Below are positions 8,744-19,506 of a stretch of 64,000 nucleotides of DNA, in pieces. A program made the position numbers and the translations under genes. The stretch covers positions 1,922,001-1,986,000 of the forward strand of contig NZ_CP027942.1 of the NCBI RefSeq assembly GCF_005484985.1. Direction: 5' to 3'. The stretch's first letter is position 1. The number at the start of each line of letters is the position of its first letter. The stretch is from Agrococcus sp. SGAir0287. Its GTDB lineage: Bacteria; Actinomycetota; Actinomycetes; Actinomycetales; Microbacteriaceae. The notes under the pieces were generated by a model. It saw only the letters and a program-made list of their open reading frames with translations, ran no database searches and was not told where the DNA came from.

Positions 8744-9258
8744 ATGGTCGACATCCGCATCGCCCGCGACGCCGAGCTCGAGGCGACCGTCGCCCTGCGA
8801 TGGCGGTGGACGGCGGAGCGCGGCGACGTTCGTCGCGATCGACGAGGCGACGTTCGTCGCCGAGGCGGCCGCCTGGGCGCGCGCACGAGGACACGCACAT
8901 CGCGCACGTCGCCGTCGTCGGCGCGGAGGTGGTGGGCGTGGCGTGGCTCGCGCTCACGTCGCGCGTCGCGACGGTGCACAGTCGCGACCGCGTGAGCGGC
9001 GACCTGCAATCCTGCTCCGTCGTGCCGCAGATGCGGGGTCGCGGCATCGGCGGACGCCTGGTCCGAGCGGTGCTGGCCACGGCGACGGAGCGCGGTGCGG
9101 AGCACGTCACGGTGCACACGAGCGCCGAGTCGCCGGCGATGGACGAGCGCGACGGCTTCCGCCCGAGCGCGCGCCTGCTGTGGGCGGAGGGCGAGGTCGC
9201 CGAGCGCTGGGCCGGCCCGTCACGCGCCCGCCATCTCCGCGTCACCTCGGGGGCCTAG
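8744..9258 (+). pseudogene. GNAT-family N-acetyltransferase, reading frame broken twice
   Basis: The N-terminus starts MVDIRIARDAELEATVALRW in one frame. Near 8822 homology continues one base later (TFVAIDEATFVAEAAAWARA), and near 8885 it moves again by one base (EDTHIAHVAVVGAEVVGVAW onwards to 9258). The last frame carries the acetyl-CoA loop QMRGRGIGGRLV and a typical GNAT ending with ERDGFRPS. Both shifts are in the same direction and lie in GC-rich, repetitive stretches, so sequencing or assembly error is as likely as true decay. No single start gives the whole domain. Confidence 0.7.
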
Positions 9259-9276
9259 CCTCGCGCCAGGAGGCGC

Positions 9277-9885
9277 ATGGACTCGCTCGCAGGCTCGGTG
9301 CTCGACGCGGCCGTCGCGATGGCTGCGTCGCCGTGGGTGCTCGTCGTCGTCGCCGCCCTCTGCGTCGTCGACTCCATCGTGCCGCCGCTGCCGACCGAGG
9401 CGGTCGTCATCGCCGTCGTGACCCTCGGCGCCGTCGGCGACGCGCCGCATCCGGTCGCCGTCGGCGCGACGATCGCGCTCGCGGCGACCGTCGGCGACAC
9501 CCTCGCGTACGTGCTCGGGCGCACGATCTCGTCGCGGCGCTGGCTGCGGCGTCGGCGCGTGCGCGCGCTCGCGCGGCAGGCATCGGCGCTGCTGCGCATC
9601 CGCGGCGCATCCATCGTCGTCGCCGCGCGGTTCGTGCCCGGCTTGCGGGTAGCGGTGAACGCGACGGCAGGAGCGGTGCGCATGGATGCGCGACGCTTCG
9701 TCCCGCTCGTGGCGGTCGCCGCGACCCTGTGGGCGATGCTCACGGTGCTCGTCGGGGTCGGCGCGGCGTGGGCGCTCGGGGACTCCCCCGCGCTGGCCGC
9801 CGCGGTCGGCGCTGCGGCCGGCCTCGGCATCGGTCTCGCGATCGACGCGGTGCTGCGTCGCCGCGGGATGACGCGCGTCGCGTGA
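9277..9885 (+). CDS. DedA/VTT-family membrane protein
   Basis: 202 residues with 4-5 hydrophobic segments. The pattern SIVPPLPTEAVV near residues 33-44, GDTLAYVLGR near 72-81 and the amphipathic ARFVPGLRVAVNATAGAVRM motif near 117-136 are those of DedA/SNARE-associated (VTT) membrane proteins, which are thought to act as lipid or ion transporters. A GGAGG ribosome binding site sits 4 bases before the ATG. The gene follows the broken acetyltransferase and is convergent with xerD. Confidence 0.82.
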   Translation: MDSLAGSVLDAAVAMAASPWVLVVVAALCVVDSIVPPLPTEAVVIAVVTLGAVGDAPHPVAVGATIALAATVGDTLAYVLGRTISSRRWLRRRRVRALARQASALLRIRGASIVVAARFVPGLRVAVNATAGAVRMDARRFVPLVAVAATLWAMLTVLVGVGAAWALGDSPALAAAVGAAAGLGIGLAIDAVLRRRGMTRVA

Positions 9886-9964
9886 CGCCGGCTCGCGCGT
9901 CCTCGCCGCGACGATCCCGATCGAAGACGAGCAGGCGAGGCCGCCACGGGGATGTCCGTCGTCC

Positions 9965-10858
9965 CTACCGTCGCGCGCGCGGGTGGGCCGTCGTGTACAT
10001 GTCGCGCAGCGTGTCGGCCGTGACCCGCGTGTAGATCTGCGTCGTCGCGACGCTCGCGTGCCCTAGCAGCTCCTGCACGACCCGGACGTCGGCGCCGCCC
10101 TCGAGCAGGTGGGTCGCGAACGAGTGGCGGAAGGTGTGGGGCGAGACGTGCTCGACGCCGGCCTCGGCGGCGACGCGCTGGATGATCGACCAGGCCGTCT
10201 GCCGCGACAGCCGCCCGCCGCGAGCGCCGAGCAGCAGCGCCGGACCGCCGCGGCCACGAGCGGCGAGCGTCGGCCGCGCCCGCACGAGGTAGGCGTCGAG
10301 CGCGTCGCGCGCGTACGACCCGACGGGCACGAGCCGCTGCTTGCCGCCCTTGCCCGTGAGCCTGAGCAGCTCCTCGTGCGCGTCGTCGACGTCGAGGTCG
10401 CACACCTCGGAGATGCGGGCGCCGGTCGCGTAGAGCAGCTCCAGCAGCGCGCGGTCGCGCAGCCCGGCCGGATCGTCGCCGCCCGCATGCTCGAGGATGC
10501 GCTGCATCTGCGCGATGGTCACGGCCTTGGGCAGCGGCATCGCCTGCCTCGGCGGCCGATGGTCGTGGGCGACGTCGCGCTCGACGAGGCGCTCGTCGAG
10601 CAGGAAGCGATGCAGCCCGCGCACCGCCGAGAGCTGCCTGGCGACGCTCGAAGCGGCGAGGCCGCGATCGGCGAGGGATGCGTGGAACGCCTGCACGTCG
10701 CCGGGCTCGATCGCGACGACGTCGCCGCGGCCTCGCGCCTCGAGCACCTCGAGGTAGCCGTCGAGGTCGCGACGATAGGCGGCGAGCGTGTGGCGCGACA
10801 GGCCGCGCTCGATCGTCAGCTGCCGCAGGTAGCGGCTGACGGCGTCCGCGGGCCGCAC
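9965..10858 (-). CDS. xerD: Tyrosine recombinase XerD
   Basis: 297 residues. A SAM-like N-terminal core-binding domain (residues 1-90) precedes the catalytic domain. Visible active-site residues are Arg in ATGARISEV near 150, the beta-hairpin Lys in [11 protein letters not shown], His-x-x-Arg in HTFRHSF near 243, His in [11 protein letters not shown] and the nucleophile Tyr in QIYTRV near 275. It resolves chromosome dimers at dif together with XerC. It is the last gene of a run pyrG-NUDIX-xerD and starts 10 bases after the NUDIX gene; no transposase or att sites are nearby, so this is the housekeeping copy. Confidence 0.93.
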   Translation of the reverse strand: MRPADAVSRYLRQLTIERGLSRHTLAAYRRDLDGYLEVLEARGRGDVVAIEPGDVQAFHASLADRGLAASSVARQLSAVRGLHRFLLDERLVERDVAHDHRPPRQAMPLPKAVTIAQMQRILEHAGGDDPAGLRDRALLELLYATGARISEVCDLDVDDAHEELLRLTGKGGKQRLVPVGSYARDALDAYLVRARPTLAARGRGGPALLLGARGGRLSRQTAWSIIQRVAAEAGVEHVSPHTFRHSFATHLLEGGADVRVVQELLGHASVATTQIYTRVTADTLRDMYTTAHPRARR

Positions 10859-10868
10859 GACGCGCGCC

Positions 10869-11488
10869 TCAGCGCTCGGGTCGCGGCGGGCGGTGCCAGT
10901 CGAAGGGCGCGTCGGCGGGCTGCGGCGAGCCGCCGCGGGCGACCATCGCCTCGTAGGCGAGCACCGCCGTCAGCATCGTCGCGTTGTGCAACCGTCCCGC
11001 GAGCACCGACTCGACGACCTCGGCGCGCGGCACCCACCGCACCTCCATGTCGGCCTCCTCGTCGGTGCGCGCGAACGCCTCCGACGCATCCGACAGGTCG
11101 GTCGCGAGGTAGATGCGCAGGATCTCGCTCGACCCGCCGCCCGAGGTGGCGATGTCGCACAGCACGCCCCACGTCGCAGCGACCGTGTCGGTCTCCTCCG
11201 CGAGCTCGCGCTGGGCGCCGACGAGCGGATCCTCGCCCTCGACGTCGAGGAGGCCGGCGGGCAGCTCCCACATCGTCGCACCCACGGGGTGGCGGTACTG
11301 GTGCACGAGCAGCACCTCGTCGCGCTCGTTCACCGCGAGCACGGCGACCGCGCCGGGATGGTCGAGCAGGTCGCGCACGATCGTCGCGCCCGAGGGCAGG
11401 TCGACCGTGTGCCGCTCGACGTCCCACACGCGCCCGTGGAACACGGTCTCGCGCTCGCGCACGGGCAGGCTGCCGAGCGTGTCCTCGA

Positions 11489-11492
<4 letters not shown>
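10869..11492 (-). CDS. NUDIX hydrolase, ADP-ribose pyrophosphatase type
   Basis: 207 residues. The NUDIX core REXXEE is present as [10 protein letters not shown] near residue 110, preceded by [15 protein letters not shown], the pattern of ADP-ribose pyrophosphatases (ADP-ribose to AMP + ribose 5-phosphate). The ATG overlaps the pyrG stop (ATGA). The place between pyrG and xerD equals that of Rv1700 in M. tuberculosis. Confidence 0.88.
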
Positions 11493-13183
<1,691 letters not shown>

Positions 13184-13191
13184 GGACTCCC

Positions 13192-13197
13192 ACCCTA
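13192..13197 (-). promoter_or_regulatory. -10 box of pyrG
   Basis: TAGGGT, 8 bases before the GTG at 13183, in the short gap after recN. Confidence 0.4.
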
Positions 13198-13219
13198 TCC
13201 GACGCATCCGCGGCAGCCC

Positions 13220-14914
13220 TCAGCGGCCGCGCTGCGGCGTGGCGTGCGCGTCGGCGAGCAGCTCGGCGGCGTGCGCGAGGGCGGTCTCGGATGCCGTGCC
13301 CGCCAGCATGCGTGCGAGCTCCTCGACGCGCGCGTCGTCCTGCACCGTCTGCACGCTCGACGCCGTCACGGAGCCGTCGGTCGCCTTCACGACCGTGATG
13401 TGGCGGTCGGCGAAGGCCGCGACCTGCGCGAGGTGCGTGACGACGATGACCTGCGCGTGGCGCGCGAGCGCGGCGAGCCGTCGACCGATCTCGATCGCCG
13501 AGGCGCCGCCGACGCCCGCGTCGACCTCGTCGAACACGAAGGTCGGCACGTCGTCGGCTGCGAGCGCGACCTCGAGCGCGAGCATGACGCGCGAGAGCTC
13601 GCCGCCCGACGCGGCCTTGGCGACGGGTCGGGGCTCGGCGCCGGGATGCGGTGCGAGCAGGATGGCGACGTCGTCGCGACCGTGCTCGTGGTGCTCGTCG
13701 CCGGGCGTCACCGCGATGCGCAGCCGCGCGTCGGGCATCGCGAGCGCGCGCAGCTCGTCCTGCACGCGACCCTCGAGCTCGGCGGCCGCCGCGCGGCGCA
13801 CCTCGGTGATGCGCGTCGCGAGCGCGTCGGTCGCCTCGCGCTCGTCGACGATGCGGCGCTCGAGCTCGACGGTGCGCTCGTCGTCGGCGTCGAGCTCGAC
13901 GAGGCGCAGCGCGCCGAGCCTGCTCTGCTCGATCGCCGCCTCGATCGAGCCGTAGCGGCGCACCACGGGGGCGATGGCCGCACGACGCTCCTGGATCTCG
14001 TCGATCGGGCGCTCCGGCGCCTCGAGCGTGTCGGCGTAGCGCGAGAGCTCGGTCGCGGCCTCCTGCACCGCGGCCTCGGCGTCGGCGAGCAGCGCGAGGG
14101 CGGCGGCGAGCGCGGCGTCGTCGCGCTCGCCGCGCTCCACGAGCCTGCGGGCGGTGCCGACGAGCGTCGTCGCATCGACGCCGTCGTCGCCGGAGAGCGC
14201 CGTGTGCGCCTCGGCGACGAGGGCGCGCAGCGACTCGACGTGCTCGAGGCGGTGGGCGAGCGCGTCGAGCTCGGCATCCTCCCCCGGCTGCGGGTCGACG
14301 GCCTCCAACGCCTCGAGCTCGGTGCGCAGCTCCTCGGCCTCGCGGCGTCGGGCGTCGCGCTCCGTCGTGATGGTCGCGAGCGCGCGCTCGGCGTCGCGCC
14401 ACGCGTGGAGATGCTCGCGGTACTCGGCGAGCAGCGGCGCGAGGGCGTCGCCGGCGGCGCGGTCGAGCGCGGCGAGCTGCGCCTGCGTGCCGCGCAGCCG
14501 CTGCTGGTCCGACTGGCCGTGCACGGCGACGAGCGAGTCCGAGAGCGCCTGCAGGGATGCCGCGGGCACGGTCGCGCCGCCGATCTGCGCGCGGCTGCGC
14601 CCCTCGCGCGACACCGAGCGCGCGACGAGCAGCTCGCCGTCCTCGACGACGCCGCCGGCGTCCTCCACGAGCTCGCGGTCGGTGCGGTCGTCGAGCAGCC
14701 ACACGCCCTGCACGGCGGCGCGCTCGTCGCCGGCGCGGATGAGCCCTGCGTCGGCGCGTGCGCCGCGCAGCAGCGCGAGCGCCTGCACCACCATGGTCTT
14801 GCCTGCGCCCGTCTCGCCCGTGATGGCGGTGAAGCCGGGTCCGAGCTCGAGCACGGCGTCGTCGATGACGCCGAGGCTGCGGATCGCGAGCTCCTCGAGC
14901 CTCGTCCGCGTCAC
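13220..14914 (-). CDS. recN: DNA repair protein RecN
   Basis: 564 residues, SMC-like. Walker A GETGAGKT at residues 33-40, long central heptad-rich coiled coil (about 150-360) rich in Ala/Glu/Arg, then the ABC signature ASGGELSRVMLALEV and Walker B FVFDEVDAGVGG. Holds broken chromosome ends together during double-strand break repair. The GTG start overlaps the nadK stop (GTGA), so it belongs to the tlyA-nadK-recN operon that is conserved in actinobacteria. No LexA box lies directly in front because the gene is internal to the operon. Confidence 0.95.
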   Translation of the reverse strand: MTRTRLEELAIRSLGVIDDAVLELGPGFTAITGETGAGKTMVVQALALLRGARADAGLIRAGDERAAVQGVWLLDDRTDRELVEDAGGVVEDGELLVARSVSREGRSRAQIGGATVPAASLQALSDSLVAVHGQSDQQRLRGTQAQLAALDRAAGDALAPLLAEYREHLHAWRDAERALATITTERDARRREAEELRTELEALEAVDPQPGEDAELDALAHRLEHVESLRALVAEAHTALSGDDGVDATTLVGTARRLVERGERDDAALAAALALLADAEAAVQEAATELSRYADTLEAPERPIDEIQERRAAIAPVVRRYGSIEAAIEQSRLGALRLVELDADDERTVELERRIVDEREATDALATRITEVRRAAAAELEGRVQDELRALAMPDARLRIAVTPGDEHHEHGRDDVAILLAPHPGAEPRPVAKAASGGELSRVMLALEVALAADDVPTFVFDEVDAGVGGASAIEIGRRLAALARHAQVIVVTHLAQVAAFADRHITVVKATDGSVTASSVQTVQDDARVEELARMLAGTASETALAHAAELLADAHATPQRGR

Positions 14915-15822
14915 GAGCCGCTCCTGGCCGCGTCGCGCCACCCCTGGACCGGCAGGTCGAGCTTCGCCACGAGGCGGTCGGAGAACGGCGCGGTGCTGAG
15001 GCGCGCGAGGCGCAGCGGCGTCTCGGAGCGCCGCGCCTCGACGCGCGCGCCCTGCGGCAGGTCGACCGAGCGGCGCGAGTCGCACCACAACACGGCCTCG
15101 CTCGTCGAGTGATGCGAGATCGTCACCGACATCGTCGCGTCCGGCCCCACGACGAGCGGACGCGTGAAGAGCGCGTGCGCGCCGAGCGGCACCATGAGCA
15201 TCACCTGCGCCGTGGGCCACACGATCGGGCCGCCGGCCGAGAACGAGTACGCGGTGGAGCCCGTGGGCGTGGCGAGCAGCACGGCATCCGTACCGAAGGA
15301 GGAGATGGGTCGATCGTCGACCTCGAGGAGCGCCTCGATCATGCGGCCGGCCCCGTGCTTCTCGATGGCCGCCTCGTTGACGGCCCACGTCCGCGCGACC
15401 TCGACGTCGTCGATCACGACGCGCACGTCGAGCGTGAGACGCGACTCGACCTCGTAGTCGCGCGCGACGGCGCGGTCGACGACGGCCTGCAGGTCGGCGA
15501 CCTCGGCCTCGGCGAGGAATCCGACGTGGCCCATGTTGATGCCGAGCAGCGGAGCACCCGTGGCGCGCTGCAGCTCCGCGGCGCGCAGGATCGTGCCGTC
15601 GCCACCGAGCGTCATGACGAGCTCGATGCCCTCCGGCGCGTCGGGATCGTACGTCGCGACGACCTCCGCCTCCGCCGCGTGGGCGACGAGCGCCTCGCGC
15701 TCCTCGGCCACGAGCACGGGCGTGACGCCCGCCTCGACGAGGCGGCGGCACACGCTCGAGGCTGTGCGCAGCGTCTCGTCGCGACCCGGGTGGAACACCA
15801 CGAGGAAGCGGCGCTCGCTCAT
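14911..15822 (-). CDS. nadK: NAD kinase
   Basis: 303 residues. The GGDGT motif at residues 73-77 and the GSTAYSFSAGGPIV motif are those of bacterial/polyphosphate NAD kinases, which make NADP. The start at 15822 is fixed by GGAGG 4 bases upstream; an ATG 11 codons earlier lacks such a site. It lies between tlyA and recN with a GTGA overlap to recN. Confidence 0.95.
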   Translation of the reverse strand: MSERRFLVVFHPGRDETLRTASSVCRRLVEAGVTPVLVAEEREALVAHAAEAEVVATYDPDAPEGIELVMTLGGDGTILRAAELQRATGAPLLGINMGHVGFLAEAEVADLQAVVDRAVARDYEVESRLTLDVRVVIDDVEVARTWAVNEAAIEKHGAGRMIEALLEVDDRPISSFGTDAVLLATPTGSTAYSFSAGGPIVWPTAQVMLMVPLGAHALFTRPLVVGPDATMSVTISHHSTSEAVLWCDSRRSVDLPQGARVEARRSETPLRLARLSTAPFSDRLVAKLDLPVQGWRDAARSGS

Positions 15823-15851
15823 GGGCCCTCCGTCCGCGCTCACCTGCATGC

Positions 15852-16661
15852 TCATTCTGTCGGATGCTCCTGGGCGTCGTCGGCGGTTGCGCTGCGGGCG
15901 AGGACGTCGGGCAGGTCGCCGAGCTGTTCGGGATGCGCGGCGCCCGCCCGCAGGTGCGCGAGGTACTCGCGGTTGCCGTGGCGGCCGACGACGGGGCTCG
16001 TCGCGAGGCCCGCGGTGCCGAGCCCGAGGTCCCATGTTGCGGCGAGCACCTGGCGGATGGCGTCGGCGCGCGCCGCCGGCTCCTCGACGATGCCGCCGCG
16101 CACCCGCCCGCGGCCGACCTCGAACTGCGGCTTCACGAGCACGAGCCAGTCGGCGTCGTCGGTCGCGACCGCGCGCACGGGCGGCAGCACGAGCGTGAGC
16201 GAGATGAAGGACACGTCGGCGACGACGAGCGAGGGCTGCGGATGCATCGGTGGCTCGAGGTCGCGCACGTTGCGGCCCTCGAGGAGGGTGATGCGCGCGT
16301 CGAGCGGCACCCGGAACTGGTCGTGTCCGACGTCGAGCGCCGTGACGTGCCGAGCGCCGCGCGCGAGCAGCACCTGCGTGAAGCCGCCCGTCGAGGCGCC
16401 GACGTCGAGCGCGTCGCGGCCGCGGGGGTCCACGTCGAAGAGGTCGAGCGCGGCGAGCAGCTTGCCTGCGGCGCGCGACACCCATCCGTCGTCGGAGACG
16501 ACGATCGCCGCATCCGGTCGCACGGCGGCCGAGGCCTTCGTGGCGACGGCGCCGTCGACGCGCACGGCGCCCGCGGCGACGAGTCGTGCGGCGTGCGTGC
16601 GGCTGCGCGCGAGCCCGCGGGCGGCGAGCACCTGGTCGAGCCTCGTCGGCGCGTCGGTCAC
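15852..16661 (-). CDS. tlyA: TlyA-family rRNA 2'-O-methyltransferase (hemolysin-type)
   Basis: 269 residues. S4 RNA-binding domain at residues 6-60 followed by an FtsJ/RrmJ-like methyltransferase with the SAM motif ALDVGASTGGFTQ near 84-96 and VADVSFISLTL. Mycobacterial TlyA methylates 16S and 23S rRNA and its presence gives capreomycin sensitivity; long (type II) TlyA proteins do both, and the length here fits that type. GTG start overlaps the TGA of a 42-residue ORF. Confidence 0.9.
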   Translation of the reverse strand: MTDAPTRLDQVLAARGLARSRTHAARLVAAGAVRVDGAVATKASAAVRPDAAIVVSDDGWVSRAAGKLLAALDLFDVDPRGRDALDVGASTGGFTQVLLARGARHVTALDVGHDQFRVPLDARITLLEGRNVRDLEPPMHPQPSLVVADVSFISLTLVLPPVRAVATDDADWLVLVKPQFEVGRGRVRGGIVEEPAARADAIRQVLAATWDLGLGTAGLATSPVVGRHGNREYLAHLRAGAAHPEQLGDLPDVLARSATADDAQEHPTE

Positions 16662-16786
16662 GAGCCGGCGAGCGCCGCCTCGAGGCGGTCGTGCAGCGCG
16701 GCGAACGCCTCGGCGCGTCGCTCGAGCGGCTGCTCCTCGATGAGCTCGAGCTCGCCGAGGAGATCGGCGCTGGTGTCGTCGGTCAC
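16658..16786 (-). CDS. Small acidic conserved protein upstream of tlyA (42 residues)
   Basis: A short frame from GTG 16786 to a TGA that overlaps the tlyA GTG start. The peptide is acidic and helical in composition, with ADLLGELELIEEQPLERR and AFAALHDRLEAAL, and similar short proteins sit in front of tlyA in relatives as far as I recall. A TAGGCT-type -10 box (TAGCCT) lies 6 bases before the start, which makes this ORF the leaderless first gene of the tlyA-nadK-recN operon. Function unknown; a role in coupling translation to tlyA is inference. Confidence 0.7.
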   Translation of the reverse strand: MTDDTSADLLGELELIEEQPLERRAEAFAALHDRLEAALAGS

Positions 16787-16792
16787 GGCACC

Positions 16793-16798
16793 AGGCTA
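16793..16798 (-). promoter_or_regulatory. -10 box of the tlyA-nadK-recN operon (leaderless type)
   Basis: TAGCCT, 6 bases before the GTG of the 42-residue ORF. Confidence 0.5.
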
Positions 16799-16834
16799 CC
16801 GATGCGGATCGTGCATGCGCGGGAGCGGCTCGGG

Positions 16835-17611
16835 TCAGTTCAGGACGCGGAACCCGGGCAGCTCGCCGTGCGCCAGCGCGGTCTCGGCGAGCTCCTGCAG
16901 CGCCGTGAGCGCCACGCGCTGCGAGATCGGGCCGAACGAGACGCGCGCGACGCCGAGCACCTGCAGCTCGTCGAAGGAGGGCGTGCCCGGCACGGCGATG
17001 GTCGTCAGCCGCTGCGGGCCGAAGGCGTCGACGAGCGTGCGCACCTCCTCGCTCGTGACCGGACCCGGCACGAACACGACGGGCGCGCCGGCATCGAGGT
17101 AGGCGCGGCCGCGCTCGAGCGCGTCGGCGACGATGACGTCGCGGTCGCGATCGCCGCCGAGCACGAACGCGTCCGTGCGGGCGTTGAGCACGAAGTCGGG
17201 CACGCCCGCGTCGCGGGCGACGCGCATGATCGCCTCGACCTGGGCCGCGGCCTCGTCGACGGGCTGCAGCTGGTCCTCGACGTTCGCGCCGACGACGCCG
17301 AGCTCGATCGCGCGACGCACGGTCTCGGGTGCGTCGCCGTAGCCGCCCTCGAGGTCGGCCGTGACGGGGAGGTCCGTGGCGACGACGATGCGGCGCACCA
17401 TGTCGAGCATCTCGTCGACGGGGATGCGCTCGCCGTCCTCGTAGCCGAGCGTCGCGGCGATGGAGTGGCTGGCGGTGGCGAGCGCGGACGTCCCTGCCGC
17501 GCCGGCGACGGCGGACGCGGAGATCGGATCCCACACGTTCACGACCTTCAGGAGGCTCGGGTCGCGGTGCAGGCGCAGCAGCTCGGTCGCGCGCTCGGCG
17601 GTGGTGGTCAT
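16835..17611 (-). CDS. Isocitrate lyase/PEP mutase superfamily protein
   Basis: 258 residues. The barrel fold markers NVWDPISASAV, the metal/substrate region VTADLEGGYG near residue 84 and NARTDAF near 146 place it in the ICL/PEP mutase superfamily, group of 2-methylisocitrate lyase-like and oxaloacetate decarboxylase-like enzymes. The catalytic KKCGH loop of true isocitrate lyases is absent (NVEDQ follows instead), so the substrate is undetermined. An AGGAGC ribosome site lies 6 bases before the ATG. It is a monocistronic addition relative to the mycobacterial gene order. Confidence 0.82.
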   Translation of the reverse strand: MTTTAERATELLRLHRDPSLLKVVNVWDPISASAVAGAAGTSALATASHSIAATLGYEDGERIPVDEMLDMVRRIVVATDLPVTADLEGGYGDAPETVRRAIELGVVGANVEDQLQPVDEAAAQVEAIMRVARDAGVPDFVLNARTDAFVLGGDRDRDVIVADALERGRAYLDAGAPVVFVPGPVTSEEVRTLVDAFGPQRLTTIAVPGTPSFDELQVLGVARVSFGPISQRVALTALQELAETALAHGELPGFRVLN

Positions 17612-17676
17612 GCGGTGCTCCTCGACGGGTCAGCGGTGGTCTCTACGGTGCGTGGTCGATGGGGGCCGCGGCTCGA

Positions 17677-18678
17677 TCAGCCGTCCACGGCGTCGTGCGC
17701 GAGCGCGGCGAGCACGGCGACCTCGTCGGCACGGGTCAGCCCGCTCGCACGGGCACGGTCGAGCCCTCGGGCGCGCTCGTCGACGACGACGTCGCGCGCC
17801 GTCTCGGCGGTCGACCGCAGCCGCACGCCGTCGGCGAGCAGCGCGGCGTTGGAGCGCGCGCCGAGCCCGGCGGCCGCGGGCGGCAGCCAGAGCGCGAGCG
17901 AGCGCGGCCCGCCCCACGGCTGCACGTCCAGCCGCTCGAGCTCCGCGTCCGTCGCCTCGACCACGGCGCCCGCGTGGCCCGCTGCGGCACGGATCTCGTC
18001 GACGAGCGATCGCAGCGTCGAGACGGGACCGACGGCGTCGCGCACGCCGACGACGCCGCGAGCGCCGAGCTCGACGATGGCGGCGGCGAGGTCGCGGACG
18101 TCGATGACCTGCGCGGCGACGTCGCGCGCGGGCACGAGCAGCGGCGCGTCGCCGGCGAGCGCCGCGCGGGCGGCCCAGGAGCCGTAGCGGTCGGTGGGAT
18201 CGCCGGGACCGACGATGAGGCCGGGTCGCACGACGAGCAGTCGGTCGCCGAGTGCCGCACGCACGATCTCCTCGATGCGCACCTTTGCGCGCCCGTAGTC
18301 GTGCGGATCCTCGGAGGGCTCGAGGATGCGCGCGGACTCGTCGGCGCCAGGTCGATCGGCGTCGCGGTAGACCGAGATCGTCGAGACCAGGGTCCAGTGC
18401 CGCGCTCGAGGCGCGAGCACGGTCGCCGCTGCCGTCGCGTGGCTCGGCACGCTGGTGACGTCGACGACCTCGTCCCACGATCCCTCGAGCGCCGCCTCGC
18501 GTGCGAGCGCCGTCGCTCCCTCGTCGCGATCGACGCGCACGAGCGCCGCACCATGCGGCACGTCGCTGCCGCGCGCGACGCACGTGACGTCGTGCCCGGC
18601 GGCGAGGTGCGCGGTCGCGATGGCGCGGCCCAGCCAGGCGGTGCCGCCGAGGACGAGGATGCGCACGCCTCGCAGCAT
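17677..18678 (-). CDS. NAD-dependent epimerase/dehydratase (extended SDR)
   Basis: 333 residues from ATG 18678. N-terminal Rossmann motif ILVLGGTAWLGRAIA (GGxxxLG) at residues 7-20, then ISVYRDADRP and DYGRAKVRIE, the latter the active-site Tyr-x-x-x-Lys variant, and VRPGLIVGPGDPTDR. Such proteins act on nucleotide sugars or unknown substrates; the product cannot be named. Start choice is uncertain because an in-frame GTG lies 4 codons later and an ATG 12 codons earlier. Divergent from the APH-like gene. Confidence 0.8.
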   Translation of the reverse strand: MLRGVRILVLGGTAWLGRAIATAHLAAGHDVTCVARGSDVPHGAALVRVDRDEGATALAREAALEGSWDEVVDVTSVPSHATAAATVLAPRARHWTLVSTISVYRDADRPGADESARILEPSEDPHDYGRAKVRIEEIVRAALGDRLLVVRPGLIVGPGDPTDRYGSWAARAALAGDAPLLVPARDVAAQVIDVRDLAAAIVELGARGVVGVRDAVGPVSTLRSLVDEIRAAAGHAGAVVEATDAELERLDVQPWGGPRSLALWLPPAAAGLGARSNAALLADGVRLRSTAETARDVVVDERARGLDRARASGLTRADEVAVLAALAHDAVDG

Positions 18679-18748
18679 GGCATCGCGGCCGGGCGAGCAC
18701 CAGTGCATTCGCACCCGGCGAACGGGAGGGAGGGCGTCGACGTGCGGC

Positions 18749-18754
18749 TAGCGT
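18749..18754 (+). promoter_or_regulatory. -10 box of the APH-like gene (leaderless type)
   Basis: TAGCGT, 7 bases before the ATG at 18762. Confidence 0.45.
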
Positions 18755-18761
18755 CGTCGTC

Positions 18762-19499
18762 ATGGTCCTCGCGAGCACGCCCCCCGCGGACACGCCCGTG
18801 CCGGCGTCGGTCCGGGCGCTCGCCGGCGGACGAGCGACGCGCATGCTGTGGCGCAACGAGCTCGGTGGCCTCACGATCGCCATCGACGGCGACGACCCGC
18901 TCGTCGCCAAGTGGAGCCCGCCCGGCGGTCCGCGGCTCGCGGCGGAGGCGCAGCGGCTGCGATGGCTCGTGGCGCGTCATCCCGCTCCGCTGGTGCGGCA
19001 CCACGGCATCGTCGACGACGGCGAGCTGCTCGTCACGGAGGCCCTCCCCGGCGACGGTGCTGCGTCGGCGCGCTGGCTGCGCGAGCCCGAGACGGCCGTC
19101 CGCGCGATCGCCGAAGGATTGCGCAGGCTGCACGCGCTTCCGCCCGAGGACTGCCCGTGGAGGTGGCTGCCGGCCGACCGCATCCGCTCGGCGCGCGCCG
19201 CGAGCGGCACGGTCCCCGCCTCGCTGGAGGATGCGCCGAGCATCGATCGCCTGGTCGTGGGGCACGGCGACGCGTGCGCGCCGAACACGCTGCTCGACGC
19301 GCACGGCGCCTTCCTCGCGACGGTCGACGTGGGCAGGCTCGGACTCGCGGACCGCTGGTCGGACCTCGCGGTCGCGTCGATGTCGCTCGAGTGGAACTAC
19401 GGCGCCGGCCTCGAGCCGCTCTTCTGGCGCAGCTACGGCGTCGAGCCAGACGCGACGCGCGTCGCCTACTACCGGGCGCTGTGGGACGTCGCGGACTGA
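18762..19499 (+). CDS. APH(3')-like aminoglycoside phosphotransferase family kinase
   Basis: 245 residues. The catalytic loop VVGHGDACAPN near residues 164-174 and the metal/second lobe motif TVDVGRLGLADRWSDLA near 188-204 follow the APH(3') pattern (HGDxCxPN, then GRxGxADRxxDLA) rather than that of generic choline-kinase-like proteins. The N-lobe keeps VAKW as probable ATP-binding lysine. It also shares the ending with Tyr-rich AYYRALWD. It could phosphorylate an aminoglycoside or an unknown hydroxylated metabolite. The gene is alone on the plus strand between minus-strand operons, without mobile-element signs. Confidence 0.8.
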   Translation: MVLASTPPADTPVPASVRALAGGRATRMLWRNELGGLTIAIDGDDPLVAKWSPPGGPRLAAEAQRLRWLVARHPAPLVRHHGIVDDGELLVTEALPGDGAASARWLREPETAVRAIAEGLRRLHALPPEDCPWRWLPADRIRSARAASGTVPASLEDAPSIDRLVVGHGDACAPNTLLDAHGAFLATVDVGRLGLADRWSDLAVASMSLEWNYGAGLEPLFWRSYGVEPDATRVAYYRALWDVAD

Positions 19500-19506
19500 G
19501 GCGGCG

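Noticed and set aside
9965..10858. Tyrosine recombinase as sign of an integrated element
   Set aside because: Sequence and neighbours match housekeeping XerD; no att sites, tRNA target or phage genes nearby.
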